A program made the position numbers and the translations under genes. A DNA stretch of 64,000 nucleotides from contig JBHGNT010000010.1 of assembly GCA_043228905.1 (NCBI GenBank), positions 434,001 to 498,000 of the forward strand, written 5' to 3'. Under the pieces are notes generated by a model that did no database searches, was not told where the DNA came from, and worked only from the letters and a program-made list of their open reading frames with translations. The DNA is from Azolla caroliniana. Taxonomy: Eukaryota > Polypodiophyta. Below, one piece after another: positions 1-13,100 of the stretch. Positions within the stretch are counted from its first letter, which is position 1; every line of letters starts with the position of its first letter.

Positions 1-1644
1 TTTGAACACAGAAATCCGGGATCACACGAGCCAGGTATGAACATTTTAATTTACTCACGGGCTCTTCTCAACTCCCTCCTCAAATTTGATAATTTCTTCA
101 TTTCTCTCGACCTGAGTTTCAAAATCTTGATTTTTTAATTCCATATCTTAGGTAGCATTGTTAGCTTCGAATCGCATGTTTGAACACAGAAATCCGGGAT
201 CACACGAGCCAGGTATGAACATTTTAAATTACTCACGGGCTCTTCTCAACTCCTTCTTGTAACTTGCTAATTTCTTCATGTCTCTCGACCTGAGTTTCAA
301 AATCTTGATTTTTTAAATCCATATCATAGGTAGTGTTCTTAGCTTCGAATCGCATGTTTGAACACAAAAATCCGATATCACATGGGCCAGGTATGAACAT
401 TTTAATTTAGTCACGGGCTCTTCTCAACTCCCTCTTCTAACTTGCCAATTTCTTCATGTCTCTCGACCTGAGTTTCAAAATCTTGATTTTTTAATTCCAT
501 ATCATAGATAGCGTTGTTAGCTTCGATTCGCATGTTTGAACACAAAAATCCGATATCACATGGGCCAGGTATGAACATTTTAATTTACTCACAGGCTCTT
601 CTCAACTCCCTCTTCTAACTTGCCAATTTCTTCATGTCTCTAGAACTGAGTTTCAAAATCTTGATTTTTTTATTCTATATCATAGCTAGTGTTGTTAGCT
701 TCGATTTGGCATCTTTGAACACAAAAATCCGGGATCACACGAGCCAGGTATGAAAATTTTAATTTACTCACGCGCTCTTCTCAACTCCCTCTTCTAACTT
801 GCCAATTTCTTCATGTCTCTCGACCTGAGTTTCAAAATCTCGATTTTTTAACTCCATATTATATGTAGCGTTGTTAGCTTCGATTCGCATATTTGAACAC
901 TATAATCCGAGATCACATGGGCCAGGTATGAACATTTTAATTTACTCACGGGCTCTTCTCAACTCCCTCCTCAAATTTGGTAATTTGTTCATGTCTCTCG
1001 ACCTGAGTTTCAAAATCTTGATTTTTTAATTCCATATCTTAGGTAGCGTTGTTAGCTTCGAATCGCAAGTTTGAACACAAAAATCCGAGATCACACAAGC
1101 CAGGTATGAACATTTTAAATTAGTCACGGGCTCTTCTCAACTCCTTCTTCTAACTTGCCAATTTCTTCATGTCTCTCGACCTGAGTTTCAAAATCTCGAT
1201 TTTTTAATTCCATATTATATGTAGCGTTTTTAGCTTCGATTCGCATATTTGAACACTACAATCCGAGATCACATGGGCCAGGTATGAACATTTTAATTTA
1301 CTCACGGGCTCTTCTCAACTCCCTCCTCAAATTTGGTAATTTTTTCATGTCTCTCGCCCTGAGTTTCAAAATCTTGTTTTTTTAATTCCATATCATAGGT
1401 AGCGTTGTTAGCTTCGAATCGCATGTTTGAACACAAAAATCCGATATCACATGGGCCAGGTATGAACATTTTAATTTACTCACGGGCTCTTCACAACTCC
1501 CTCCTCAAATTTGGTAATTTTTCCATGTCTCTCGACCTGAGTTTCAAAATCTTGATTTTTTAATTCCATATCTTAGGTAGCGTTGTTAGCTTCGAATCGC
1601 AAGTTTGAACTCAAAAATCCGAGATCACACGAGCCAGGTATGAA
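1..1644 (+). repeat. Left satellite segment, mixed subtypes
   Basis: About nine monomers in direct orientation. Three versions of the post-GAACAC segment alternate: CCGGGATCACACGAGCC, CCGATATCACATGGGCC and CCGAGATCACACGAGCC. Many monomers have CTTCTAACTTGCCAA where others have CCTCAAATTTGGTAA. The first few hundred bases, with the rare TTTGATAATTTCTTCATTTC variant, recur at an offset of about 2383 and again 1068 bp (six monomers) further on, near 3.5 kb. The 2383-bp offset is not a whole number of monomers because the inverted segment to the right adds about 68 bp out of phase. No gene is present. Confidence 0.9.
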
Positions 1645-1952
1645 CATTTTAAATTATTCACGCGCTCTTCTCAACTCCTTCTTGTAACTTGCTAATTTCT
1701 TCATGTCTCTCGACCTGAGTTTCAAAATCTTGATTTTTCAAATCCATATCATAGCCCGTGAGTAACTTAAAATGTTCATACCTGACCCATGTGATATCGG
1801 ACTTTTTTGTTCAAACATGCGATTCGAAGCTAAGAACACTACCTATGATATGGATTTAAAAAATCAAGATTTTGAAACTCAGGTCGAGAGACATGAAGAA
1901 ATTAGCAAGTTACAAGAAGGCGTTGAGAAGAGCGCGTGAATAATTTAAAATG
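1645..1952. repeat. Large imperfect palindrome made by a foldback of the satellite
   Basis: The left arm 1645-1754 and right arm 1843-1952 are each 110 bases and are reverse complements apart from two mismatches I noticed (TTTTTC against TTTTTT near the A/T tract, and CAACTCC against CAACGCC). They flank an 88-base spacer, 1755-1842. The arms contain one end of a monomer from CATTTTAAATTATTCACGCG to AAATCCATATCATAG. Such a structure could extrude as a cruciform or fold as a single-stranded hairpin. It is the only long inverted repeat I saw in the window. Confidence 0.93.
1755..1952 (-). repeat. Single inverted satellite monomer (about 198 bp)
   Basis: Reading switches to the minus-strand form of the repeat: CCCGTGAGTAACTTAAAATG begins the segment and CTCAGGTCGAGAGACATG lies inside it. 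The reverse complement is a normal monomer of the rare subtype with GTAGTGTTCTTAGC and GTAACTTGCTAATTTC, which also occurs in direct orientation near 240-400 and 2640-2780. The left junction shares AG and the right junction shares ATG with both partners. The array resumes at TGTCTCTCGACC, about 68 bp out of register. No other minus-strand monomer was found. Confidence 0.95.
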
Positions 1953-4900
1953 TCTCTCGACCTGAGTTTCAAAATCTTGATTTTTTAATTCCATATCATA
2001 GATAGCGTTGTTAGCTTCGAATCGCATGTTTGAACACAAAAATCCGAGATCACACGAGCCAGGTATGAACATTTTAAATTATTCACGCGCTCTTCTCAAC
2101 TCCTTCTTGTAACTTGCTAATTTCTTCATGTCTCTCGACCTGAGTTTCAAAATCTTGATTTTTTAATTCCATATCTTAGGTAGCGTTGTTAGCTTCGAAT
2201 CGCAAGTTTGAACACAAAAATCCGAGATCACACGAGCCAGGTATGAACATTTTAATTTACTCACGGGCTCTTCTCAACTCCCTCTTCTAACTTGCCACTT
2301 TCTTCATGTCTCTCGACCTGAGTTTCAAAATCTTGATTTTTTAATTCCATATCATAGGTAGCGTTTTAGCTTCGATTCGCATGTTTGAACACAGAAATCC
2401 GGGATCACACGAGCGAGGTATGAACATTTTAATTTACTCACGGGCTCTTCTCAACTCCCTCCTCAAATTTGATAATTTCTTCATTTCTCTCGACCTGAGT
2501 TTCAAAATCTTGATTTTTTAATTCCATATCTTAGGTAGCATTGTTAGCTTCGAATCGCATGTTTGAACACAGAAATCCGGGATCACACGAGCCAGGTATG
2601 AACATTTTAAATTACTCACGCGCTCTTCTCAACTCCTTCTTGTAACTTGCTAATTTCTTCATGTCTCTCGACCTGAGTTTCAAAATCTTGATTTTTTAAA
2701 TCCATATCACAGGTAGTGTTCTTAGCTTCGAATCGCATGTTTGAACACAAAAATCCGATATCACATGGGCCAGGTATGAACATTTTAATTTACTCACGGG
2801 CTCTTCTCAACTCCCTCTTCTAACTTGCCAATTTCTTCATGTCTCTCGACCTGAGTTTCAAAATCTTGATTTTTTAATTCCATATCATAGATAGCGTTGT
2901 GAGCTTCGAATCGCATGTTTGAACACAAAAATCCGAGATCACACGAGCCAGGTATGAACATTTTAATTTACTCACGGGCTCTTCTCAACTCCCTCTTCTA
3001 ACTTGCCAATTTCTTCATGTCTCTCGACCTGAGTTTCAAAATCTTGTTTTTTTAATTCCATATCATAGGTAGCGTTGTTAGCTTCGAATCGCATGTTTGA
3101 ACACAAAAATCCGATATCACATGGGCCAGGTATGAACATTTTAATTTACTCACGGGCTCTTCACAACTCCCTCCTCAAATTTGGTAATTTTTCCATGTCT
3201 CTCGACCTGAGTTTCAAAATCTTGATTTTTTAATTCCATATCTTAGGTAGCGTTGTTAGCTTCGAATCGCAAGTTTGAACACAAAAATCCGGGATCACAC
3301 GAGCCAGGTATGAACATTTTAATTTACTCACGGGCTCCTCTCAACTCCCTCCTCAAATTTGGTAATTTCTTCATGTCTCTCGACCTGAGTTTTAAAATCT
3401 TGATTTTTTAATTCCATATCATAGGTAGCGTTGTTAGCTTCGATTCGCATCTTTGAACATAAAAATCTGGTATCACACGAGCCAGGTATGAACATTTTAA
3501 TTTACTCATGGGCTCTTCTCAACTCCCTCCTCAAATTTGATAATTTCTTCATTTCTCTCGACCTGAGTTTCAAAATCTTGATTTTTTAATTCCATATCTT
3601 AGGTAGCATTGTTAGCTTCGAATCGCATGTTTGAACACAGAAATCCGGGATCACACGAGCCAGGTATGAACATTTTAAATTACTCACGGGCTCTTCTCAA
3701 CTCCCTCTTCTAACTTGCCAATTTCTTCATGTCTCTCGACCTGAGTTTCAAAATCTTGATTTTTTAATTCCATATCATAGATAGCGTTGTTAGCTTCGAT
3801 TCGCAAGTTTGAACACAAAAATCCGAGATCACACGAGCCAGCTATGAACATTTTAATTTACTCACGGGCTCTTCTCAACTCCCTCTTCTAACATGCCAAT
3901 TTCTTCATGTCTCTCGACCTGAGTTTCAAAATCTTGATTTTTTAATTCCATATCATAGGTAGCATTGTTAGCTTCGAATCGCATGTTTGAACAGAAAAAT
4001 CCGATATCACATGGGCCAGGTATGAACATTTTAATTTACTCAGGGGCTCTTCTCAACTCCTTCTTCTAACTTGCCAATTTCTTCATGTCTCTCGCCCTGA
4101 GTTTCAAAATCTTGATTTTTTAATTCCATATCTTAGGTAGCGTTGTGAGCTTCGAATCGCAAGTTTGAACACAAAAATCCGAGATCACACGAGCCAGGTA
4201 TGAACATTTTAATTTACTCACGGGCTCTTCTAATCTCAACTCCCTCTTCTAACTCGCCAATTTCTTCATGTCTCTCGACCTGAGTTTCAAAATCTTGATT
4301 TTTTAATTCCATATCATAGGTAGCGTTGTTAGCTTCGAATCGCATGTTTGAACACAAAAATCCGATATCACATGGGCCAGCTATGAACATTTTAATTTAC
4401 TCACGGGCTCTTCTCAACTCCCTCCTCAAATTTGGTAATTTCTTCATGTCTCTCGACCTGAGTTTTAAAATCTTGATTTTTTAATTCTATATCATAGCTA
4501 GTGTTGTTAGCTTCGATTCGCATCTTTGAACACAAAAATCTGGTATCACACGAGCCAGGTATGAAAATTTTAAATTAGTCACGGGCTCTTCTCAACTCCC
4601 TCCTCAAATTTGGTAATTTCTTCATGTCTCTCGCCCTGAGTTTCAAAATCTTAGGTAGCGTTGTTAGCTTCGAATCGCAAGTTTGAACACAAAAATCCGA
4701 GATCACACGAGCCAGGTATGAACATTTTAATTTACTCACGGGCTCTTCTCAACTCCCTCTTCTAACTCGCGAATTTCTACATGTCTCTCGACCTGAGTGT
4801 CAAAATCTTGATTTTTTAATTCCATATCTTAGGTAGCGTTGTTAGCTTCGAATCGCATGTTTGAACACAAAAATCCGATATCACATGGGCCAGCTATGAA

Positions 4901-5320
4901 CATTTTAATTTACTCACGGGCTCTTCTCAACTCCCTCGTCAAATTTGGGAATTTCTTCATGTCTCTCGACCTGAGTTTCAAAATCTTGATTTTTTAATTC
5001 TATATCTTAGGTAGTGTTCTTAGCTTCGATTCGCATGTTTGAACACAAAAATCCGAGATCACACGAGCCAGGTATGAACATTTTAATTTACTCACGGGCT
5101 CTTCTCAACTCCCTCTTCTAACTTGCCAATTTCTTCATGTCTCTCGACCAAAGTTTCAAAATCCTAATTTTTTAATTCCATATCATAGGTAGCGTTGTTA
5201 GCTTCGAATCGCATGTTTGAACACAAAAATCCGATATCACATGGGCCAGGTATGAACATTTTAATTTACTCACGGGCTCTTCTCAACTCCTTCTTCTAAC
5301 TTGCCAATTTCTTCATCTCT
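1953..5320 (+). repeat. Satellite segment, mosaic of subtypes
   Basis: About 19 direct monomers. The stretch from about 2384 repeats the start of the window, and its TTTGATAATTTCTTCATTTC marker recurs 1068 bp later (2463 and 3531). One monomer near 2365 has a 3-bp deletion (GTAGCGTTTTAGC), another near 4230 has a short insertion (CTTCTAATCTCAAC), and one at 4648 has a 21-bp deletion listed separately. No gene or foreign sequence is present. Confidence 0.88.
4560..4720 (+). repeat. Monomer with 21-bp deletion at an ATCTT microhomology
   Basis: At 4648-4652 the sequence reads AAAATCTTAGGTAGCG. In neighbours a 21-bp stretch containing the T-tract and CCATATC separates AAAATCTT from ATCTTAGG. 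Both ends of the lost stretch carry ATCTT, so a slip or end-joining between these five-base repeats explains the change. Confidence 0.85.
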
Positions 5321-7110
5321 CTCGACCTGAGTTTCAAAATCTTGATTTTTTCACTCCATATCTTAGGTAGCGTTGTGAGCTTCGAATCGCAAGTTTGAAC
5401 ACAAAAATCCGAGATCACACGAGCCAGGTATGAACATTTTAATTTACTCACGGGCTCTTCTCAACTCCTTCTTCTAACTTGCCAATTTCTTCATGTCTCT
5501 CGACCTGAGTTTCAAAATCTTGATTTTCTAATTCCATATCTTAGGTAGCGTTGTGAGCTTCGAATCGCAAGTTTGAACACAAAAATCCGAGATCACACGA
5601 GCCAGGTAAGAACATTTTAATTTACTCACGGGCTCTTCTCAACTCCCTCTTCTAACTCGCCAATTTCGTCATGTCTCTCGACCTGAGTTTCAAAATCTTG
5701 ATTTTTTAATTCCATATCTTAGGTAGCGTTGTTAGCTTCGAATCGCATGTTTGAACACAAAAATCCGATATCACATGGGCCAGCTATGAACATTTTAATT
5801 TACTCACGGGCTCTTCTCAACTCCCTCCTCAAATTTGGTAATTTCTTCATGTCTCTCGACCTGAGTTTCAAAATCTTGATTTTTTAATTCCATATCTTAG
5901 GTAGCGTTGTTAGCTTCGAATCGCAAGTTTGAACACAAAAATCCGAGATCACACGAGCCAGGTATGAACATTTTAAATTAGTCACGGGCTCTTCTCAACT
6001 CCTTCTTCTAACTTGCCAATTTCTTCATGTCTCTCGACCTGAGTTTCAAAATCTTGGTTTTTTAATTCCATATCATAGTTAGTGTTTTTAGCTTCGAATC
6101 GCATGCTTGAACACAAAAATCCGATATCACATGGGCCACGTATGACCATTTTAATTTACTCACGGGCTCTTCTCAACTCCCTCTTCTAACTTGCCAATTT
6201 CTTCATGTCTCTCGACCTGAGTTTCAAAATCTTGATTTTTTCACTCCATATCTTAGGTAGCGTTGTGAGCTTCGAATCGCAAGTTTGAACACAAAAATCC
6301 GAGATCACACGAGCCAGGTATGAACATTTTAATTTACTCACGGGCTCTTCTCAACTCCTTCTTCTAACTTGCCAATTTCTTCATGTCTCTCGACCTGAGT
6401 TTCAAAATCTTGATTTTTTAATTCCATATCTTAGGTAGCGTTGTGAGCTTCGAATCGCAAGTTTGAACACAAAAATCCGAGATCACACGAGCCAGGTAAG
6501 AACATTTTAATTTACTCACGGGCTCTTCTCAACTCCCTCTTCTAACTCGCCAATTTCGTCATGTCTCTCGACCTGAGTTTCAAAATCTTGATTTTTTAAT
6601 TCCATATCTTAGGTAGCGTTGTTAGCTTCGAATCGCATGTTTGAACACAAAAATCCGATATCACATGGGCCAGCTATGAACATTTTAATTTACTCACGGG
6701 CTCTTCTCAACTCCCTCCTCAAATTTGGTAATATCTTCATGTCTCTCGACCTGAGTTTCAAAATCTTGATTTTTTAATTCCATATCTTAGGTAGCGTTGT
6801 TAGCTTCGAATCGCAAGTTTGAACACAAAAATCCGAGATCACACGAGCCAGGTATGAACATTTTAAATTAGTCACCGGCTCTTCTCAACTCCTTCTTCTA
6901 ACTTGCCAATTTCTTCATGTCTCTCGACCTGAGTTTCAAAATCTTGATTTTTTAATTCCATATCATAGTTAGTGTTTTTAGCTTCGTATCGCATGCTTGA
7001 ACACAAAAATCCGATATCACATGGGCCACGTATGACCATTTTAATTTACTCACGGGCTCTTCTCAACTCCCTCTTCTAACTTGCCAATTTCTTCATGTCT
7101 CTCGACCTGA
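5321..7110 (+). repeat. 890-bp five-monomer tandem duplication
   Basis: Copy one is about 5321-6210 and copy two about 6211-7110. Shared rare marks 890 bp apart include GATTTTTTCACTCCATATC (5345 and 6235), GCCAGGTAAGAACATT (near 5602 and 6492) and TTTCGTCATGTC (near 5666 and 6556). I noticed about five differences between the copies, for example TAATTTCTTC against TAATATCTTC and CACGGGC against CACCGGC. GGGCCACGTATGACC ends both copies (6132 and 7022). The spacing is exactly five monomers, as expected from unequal exchange. Confidence 0.9.
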
Positions 7111-10100
7111 GTTTCACAATCTTGATTTCTTAATCCATATCATAGGTAGCATTGTTAGCTTCGAATCGCATGTTTGAACAGAAAAATCCGATATCACATG
7201 GGCCTGGTATGAACATTTTAATTTACTCACGGGCTCTTCTCAACTCCCTCTTCTAAATTGCCAATTTCTTCATGTCTCTCGACCTGAGTTTCAAAATCTT
7301 GATTTTTTAATTCCATATCATAGCTAGTGTTGTTAGCTTCGATTCGCATCTTTGAACACAAAAATCTGGTATCACACGAGCCAGGTATGAACATTTTAAT
7401 TTACTCACGGGCTCTTCTCAACTCCCTCCTCAAATTTGGTAATTTCTTCATGTCTCTCGACCTGAGTTTCAAAATCTTGATTTTTTAATTCCATATCTTA
7501 GGTAGCGTTGTTAGCTTCGATTCGCATGTTTGAACACAAAAATCCGATATCACATGGGCCAGGTATGAACATTTTAATTTACTCACGGGCTCTTCTCAAC
7601 TCCCTCCTCAAATTTGGTAATTTCTTCATGTCTCTCGACCTGAGTTTCAAAATCTTGATTTCTTAATTCCATATCATAGGTAGCGTTGTTAGCTTCGAAT
7701 CGCATGTTTGAACACAAAAATCCGATATCACATGGCCAGGTATGAACATTTTAATTTACTCACGGGCTCTTCTCAACTCCTTCTTCTAACTTGCCAATTT
7801 CTTCATGTCTCTCGACCTGAGTTGCAAAATCTTGATTTTTTAATTCCATATCTTAGGTAACGTTGTGAGCTTCGAATCGCAAGTTTGAACACAAAAATCC
7901 GAGATCACACGAGCCAGGTATGAACATTTTAATTTACTCACGGGCTCTTCTCAACTCCCTCTTCTAACTCGCCAATTTCTTCATGTCTCTCGACCTGAGT
8001 TTCAAAATCTTGATTTTTTAATTCCATATCTTAGGTAGCGTTGTTAGCTTCGAATCGCATGTTTGAACACAAAAATTCGATATCACATAGGCCAGCTATG
8101 AACATTTTAATTTACTCACGGGCTCTTCTCAACTCCCTCCTCAAATTTGGTAATTTCTTCATGTCTCTCGACCTGAATTTCAAAATCTTGATTTTTTAAT
8201 TCCATATCTTAGGTAGCGTTGTTAGCTTCGAATCGCAAGTTTGAACACAAAAATCCGAGATCCCACGAGCCAGGTATGAACATTTTAAATTAGTCACGGG
8301 CTCTTCTGAACTCCTTCTTCTCACTTGCCAATTTCTTCATGTCTCTCGACCTGAGTTTCGAAATCTTGATTTTTTAATTCCATATCATAGCTAATGTTGT
8401 TAGCTTCGATTCGCATCTTTGAACACAAAAATCTGGTATCACAGGAGCCAGGTATGAAAATTTTAAATTAGTCACGAGCTCTTCTCAACTCCCTCCTCAA
8501 ATTTGGTAATTTCTTCATGTCTCTCGCCCTGAGTTTCAAAATCTTGATTTTTTAATTCCATATCTTAGGTAGCGTTGTTAGCTTCGAATCGCAAGTTTGA
8601 ACACAAAAATCCGAGATCACACGAGCCAGGTATGAACATTTTAATTTACTCACGGGCTCTTCTCAACTCCCTCTTCTAACTTGCCAATTTCTTCATGTCT
8701 CTCGACCTGAGTTTCAAAATCCTAATTTTTTAATTCCATATCATAGGTAGCGTTGTTAGCTTCGATTCGCATGTTTGAACACAGAAATCCGGGATCACAC
8801 GAGCGAGGTATGAACATTTTAAATTAGTCACGGGGTCTTCTCAGCTCCCTCCTCAAATTTGGTAATTTCTTCATGTCGCTCGACCTGAGTTTCAAAATCT
8901 TGATTTTTTAATTCCATATCATAGGTAGCGTTGTTAGCTTCGAATCGCATGTTTGAACACAAAAATCCGATATCACATGGGCCAGGTATGAACATTTTAA
9001 TTTACTCACGGGCTCTTCTCAACTCCTTCTTCTAACTTGCCAATTTCTTCATGTCTCTCGACCTGAGTTTCAAAATCTTGATTTTTTCACTCCATATCTT
9101 AGGTAGCGTTGTGAGCTTCGAATCGCAAGTTTGAACACAAAAATCCGAGATCACACGAGCCAGGTATGAACATTTTAATTTACTCACGGGCTCTTCTCAA
9201 CTCCCTCTTCTAACTCGCGAATTTCTACATGTCTCTCGACCTGAGTGTCAAAATCTTGATTTTTTAATTCCATATCTTAGGTAGCGTTGTTAGCTTCGAA
9301 TCGCATGTTTGAACACAAAAATCTGATATCACATGGGCCAGCTATAAACATTTTAATTTACTCACGGGCTCTTCTCAACTCCCTCATCAATTTTGGTAAT
9401 TTCTTCATGTCTCTCGACCTGAGTTTCAAAATATTGATTTTTTAATTCCATATCTTAGGTAGCGTTGTTAGCTTCGAATCGCAAGTTTGAACACAAAAAT
9501 CCGAGATCACACGAGCCAGGTATGAACATTTTAAATTAGTCACGGGCTCTTCGCAACTCCTTTTTCTAACTTGCCAATTTCTTCATGTCTCTCGACCTGA
9601 GTTTCAAAATCTTGATTTTTTAATTCCATATCATAGTTAGTGTTTTTAGCTTCGATTCGCATGTTTGAACACAAAAATCCGATATCACATGGGCCACGTA
9701 TGACCATTTTAATTTACTCACGGGCTCTTCTCAACTCCGTCTTCTAAATTGCCAATTTCTTCATGTCTCTCGACCTGAGTTTCAAAATCTTGATTTTTTA
9801 ATTCCATATCATAGGTAGCGTTGTTAGCTTCGAATCGCATGTTTGAACACAAAAATCCGATATCACATGGGCCAGGTATGAACATTTTAATTTACTCACG
9901 GGCTCTTCTCAACTCCTTCTTCTAACTTGCCAATTTCTTCATCTCTCTCGACCTGAGTTTCAAAATCTTGATTTTTTCACTCCATATCTTAGGTAGCGTT
10001 GTGAGCTTCGAATCGCAAGTTTGAACACAAAAATCCGAGATCACACGAGCCAGGTATGAACATTTTAATTTACTCACGGGCTCTTCTCAACTCCTTCTTC

Positions 10101-13100
10101 TAACTTGCCAATTTCTTCATGTCTCTCGACCTGGGTTGCAAAATCTTGATTTTTTAATTCCATATCTTAGGTAACGTTGTGAGCTTCGAATCGCAAGTTT
10201 GAACACAAAAATCCGAGATCACACGAGCCAGGTATGAACATTTTAATTTACTCACGGGCTCTTCTAACTCGCCAATTTCTTCATGTCTCTCGACCTGAGT
10301 TTCAAAATATTGATTTTTTAATTCCATATCTTAGGTAGCGTTGTTAGCTTCGAATCGCAAGTTTGAACACAAAAATCCGAGATCACATGGGCCACGTATG
10401 ACCATTTTAATTTACTCACGGGCTCTTCTAACTCGCCAATTTCTTCATGTCTCTCGACCTGAGTTTCAAAATATTGATTTTTTAATTCCATATCTTAGGT
10501 AGCGTTGTTAGCTTCGAATCGCAAGTTTGAACACAAAAATCCGAGATCACACGAGCCAGGTATGAACATTTTAAATTAGTCACGGGCTCTTCTCCACTCC
10601 TTCTTCTAACTTGCCAATTTCTTCATGTCTCTCGACCTGAGTTTCAAAATCTTGATTTTTTAATTCCATATCATAGTTAGTGTTTTTAGCTTCGATTCGC
10701 ATGTTTGAACACAAAAATCCGATATCACATGGGCCACGTATGACCATTTTAATTTACTCACGGGCTCTTCTCAACTCCCTCTTCTAACTTGCCAATTTCT
10801 TCATGTCTCTCGACCTGAGTTTCACAATCTTGATTTTTTAATCCATATCATAGGTAGCATTGTTAGCTTCGAAACGCATGTTTGAACAGAAAAATCCGAT
10901 ATCACATGGGCCTGGTATGAACATTTTAATTTACTCACGGGCTCTTCTCAACTCCCTCTTCTAACTTGCCAATTTCTTCATGTCTCTCGACCTGAGTTTC
11001 AAAATCTTGATTTTTTAATTCCATATCATAGCTAGTGTTGTTAGCTTCGATTCGCATCTTTGAACACAAAAATCTGGTATCACACGAGCCAGGTATGAAC
11101 ATTTTAATTTACTCACGGGCTCTTCTCAACTCCCTCCTCAAATTTGGTAATTTCTTCATGTCTCTCGACCTGAGTTTCAAAATCTTGATTTTTTAATTCC
11201 ATATCTTAGGTAGCGTTGTTAGCTTTGATTCGCATGTTTGAACACAAAAATCCGGGATCACACGAGCGAGGTATGAACATTTTAATTTACTCACGCGCTC
11301 TTCTCAACTCCCTCGTCAAATTTGGTAATTTCTTCATGTCTCTCGACCTGAGTTTCAAAATCTTGATTTTTTAATTCTATATCATAGCTAATGTTGTTAG
11401 CTTCGATTCGCATCTTTGAACACAAAAATCTGGTATCACAGGAGCCAGGTATGAAAATTTTAAATTAGTCACGAGCTCTTCTCAACTCCCTCCTCAAATT
11501 TGGTAATTTCTTCATGTCTCTCGCCCTGAGTTTCAAAATCTTGATTTTTTAATTCCATATCTTAGGTAGCGTTGTTAGCTTCGAATCGCAAGTTTGAACA
11601 CAAAAATCCGAGATCACACGAGCCAGGTATGAACATTTTAATTTACTCACGGGCTCTTCTCAACTCCCTCTTCTAACTTGCCAATTTCTTCATGTCTCTC
11701 GACCTGAGTTTCAAAATCCTAATTTTTTAATTCCATATCATAGGTAGCGTTGTTAGCTTCGATTCGCATGTTTGAACACAGAAATCCGGGATCACACGAG
11801 CGAGGTATGAACATTTTAAATTAGTCACGGGGTCTTCTCAGCTCCCTCCTCAAATTTGGTAATTTCTTCATGTCGCTCGACCTGAGTTTCAAAATCTTGA
11901 TTTTTTAATTCCATATCATAGGTAGCGTTGTTAGCTTCGAATCGCATGTTTGAACACAAAAATCCGATATCACATGGGCCAGGTATGAACATTTTAATTT
12001 ACTCACGGGCTCTTCTCAACTCCTTCTTCTAACTTGCCAATTTCTTCATGTCTCTCGACCTGAGTTTCAAAATCTTGATTTTTTCACTCCATATCTTAGG
12101 TAGCGTTGTGAGCTTCGAATCGCAAGTTTGAACACAAAAATCCGAGATCACACGAGCCAGGTATGAACATTTTAATTTACTCACGGGCTCTTCTCAACTC
12201 CCTCTTCTAACTCGCGAATTTCTACATGTCTCTCGACCTGAGTGTCAAAATCTTGATTTTTGAATTCCATATCTTAGGTAGCGTTGTTAGCTTCGAATCG
12301 CATGTTTGAACACAAAAATCTGATATCACATGGGCCATCTATAAACATTTTAATTTACTCACGGGCTCTTCTCAACTCCCTCATCAATTTTGGTAATTTC
12401 TTCATGTCTCTCGACCTGAGTTTCAAAATATTGATTTTTTAATTCCATATCTTAGGTAGCGTTGTTAGCTTCGAATCGCAAGTTTGAACACAAAAATCCG
12501 AGATCACACGAGCCAGGTATGAACATTTTAAATTAGTCACGGGCTCTTCGCAACTCCTTTTTCTAACTTGCCAATTTCTTCATGTCTCTCGACCTGAGTT
12601 TCAAAATCTTGATTTTTTAATTCCATATCATAGTTAGTGTTTTTAGCTTCGATTCGCATGTTTGAACACAAAAATCCGATATCACATGGGCCACGTATGA
12701 CCATTTTAATTTACTCACGGGCTCTTCTCAACTCCGTCTTCTAAATTGCCAATTTCTTCATGTCTCTCGACCTGAGTTTCAAAATCTTGATTTTTTAATT
12801 CCATATCATAGATAGCGTTGTTAGCTTCGAATCGCAAGTTTGAACACAAAAATCCGAGATCACACGAGCCAGGTATGAACATTTTAATTTACTCACGGGC
12901 TCTTCTCAACTCCCTCTTCTAACTCGCGAATTTCTACATGTCTCTCGACCTGAGTGTCAAAATCTTGATTTTTTAATTCCATATCTTAGGTAGCGTTGTT
13001 AGCTTCGAATCGCATGTTTGAACACAAAAATCCGATATCACATGGGCCAGCTATGAACATTTTAATTTACTCACGGGCTCTTCTCAACTCCCTCCTCAAA

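Noticed and set aside
1755-1952. Inverted segment as a MITE or other terminal-inverted-repeat transposon
   Set aside because: The segment is ordinary satellite sequence in reverse, with no target-site duplication and no foreign interior.
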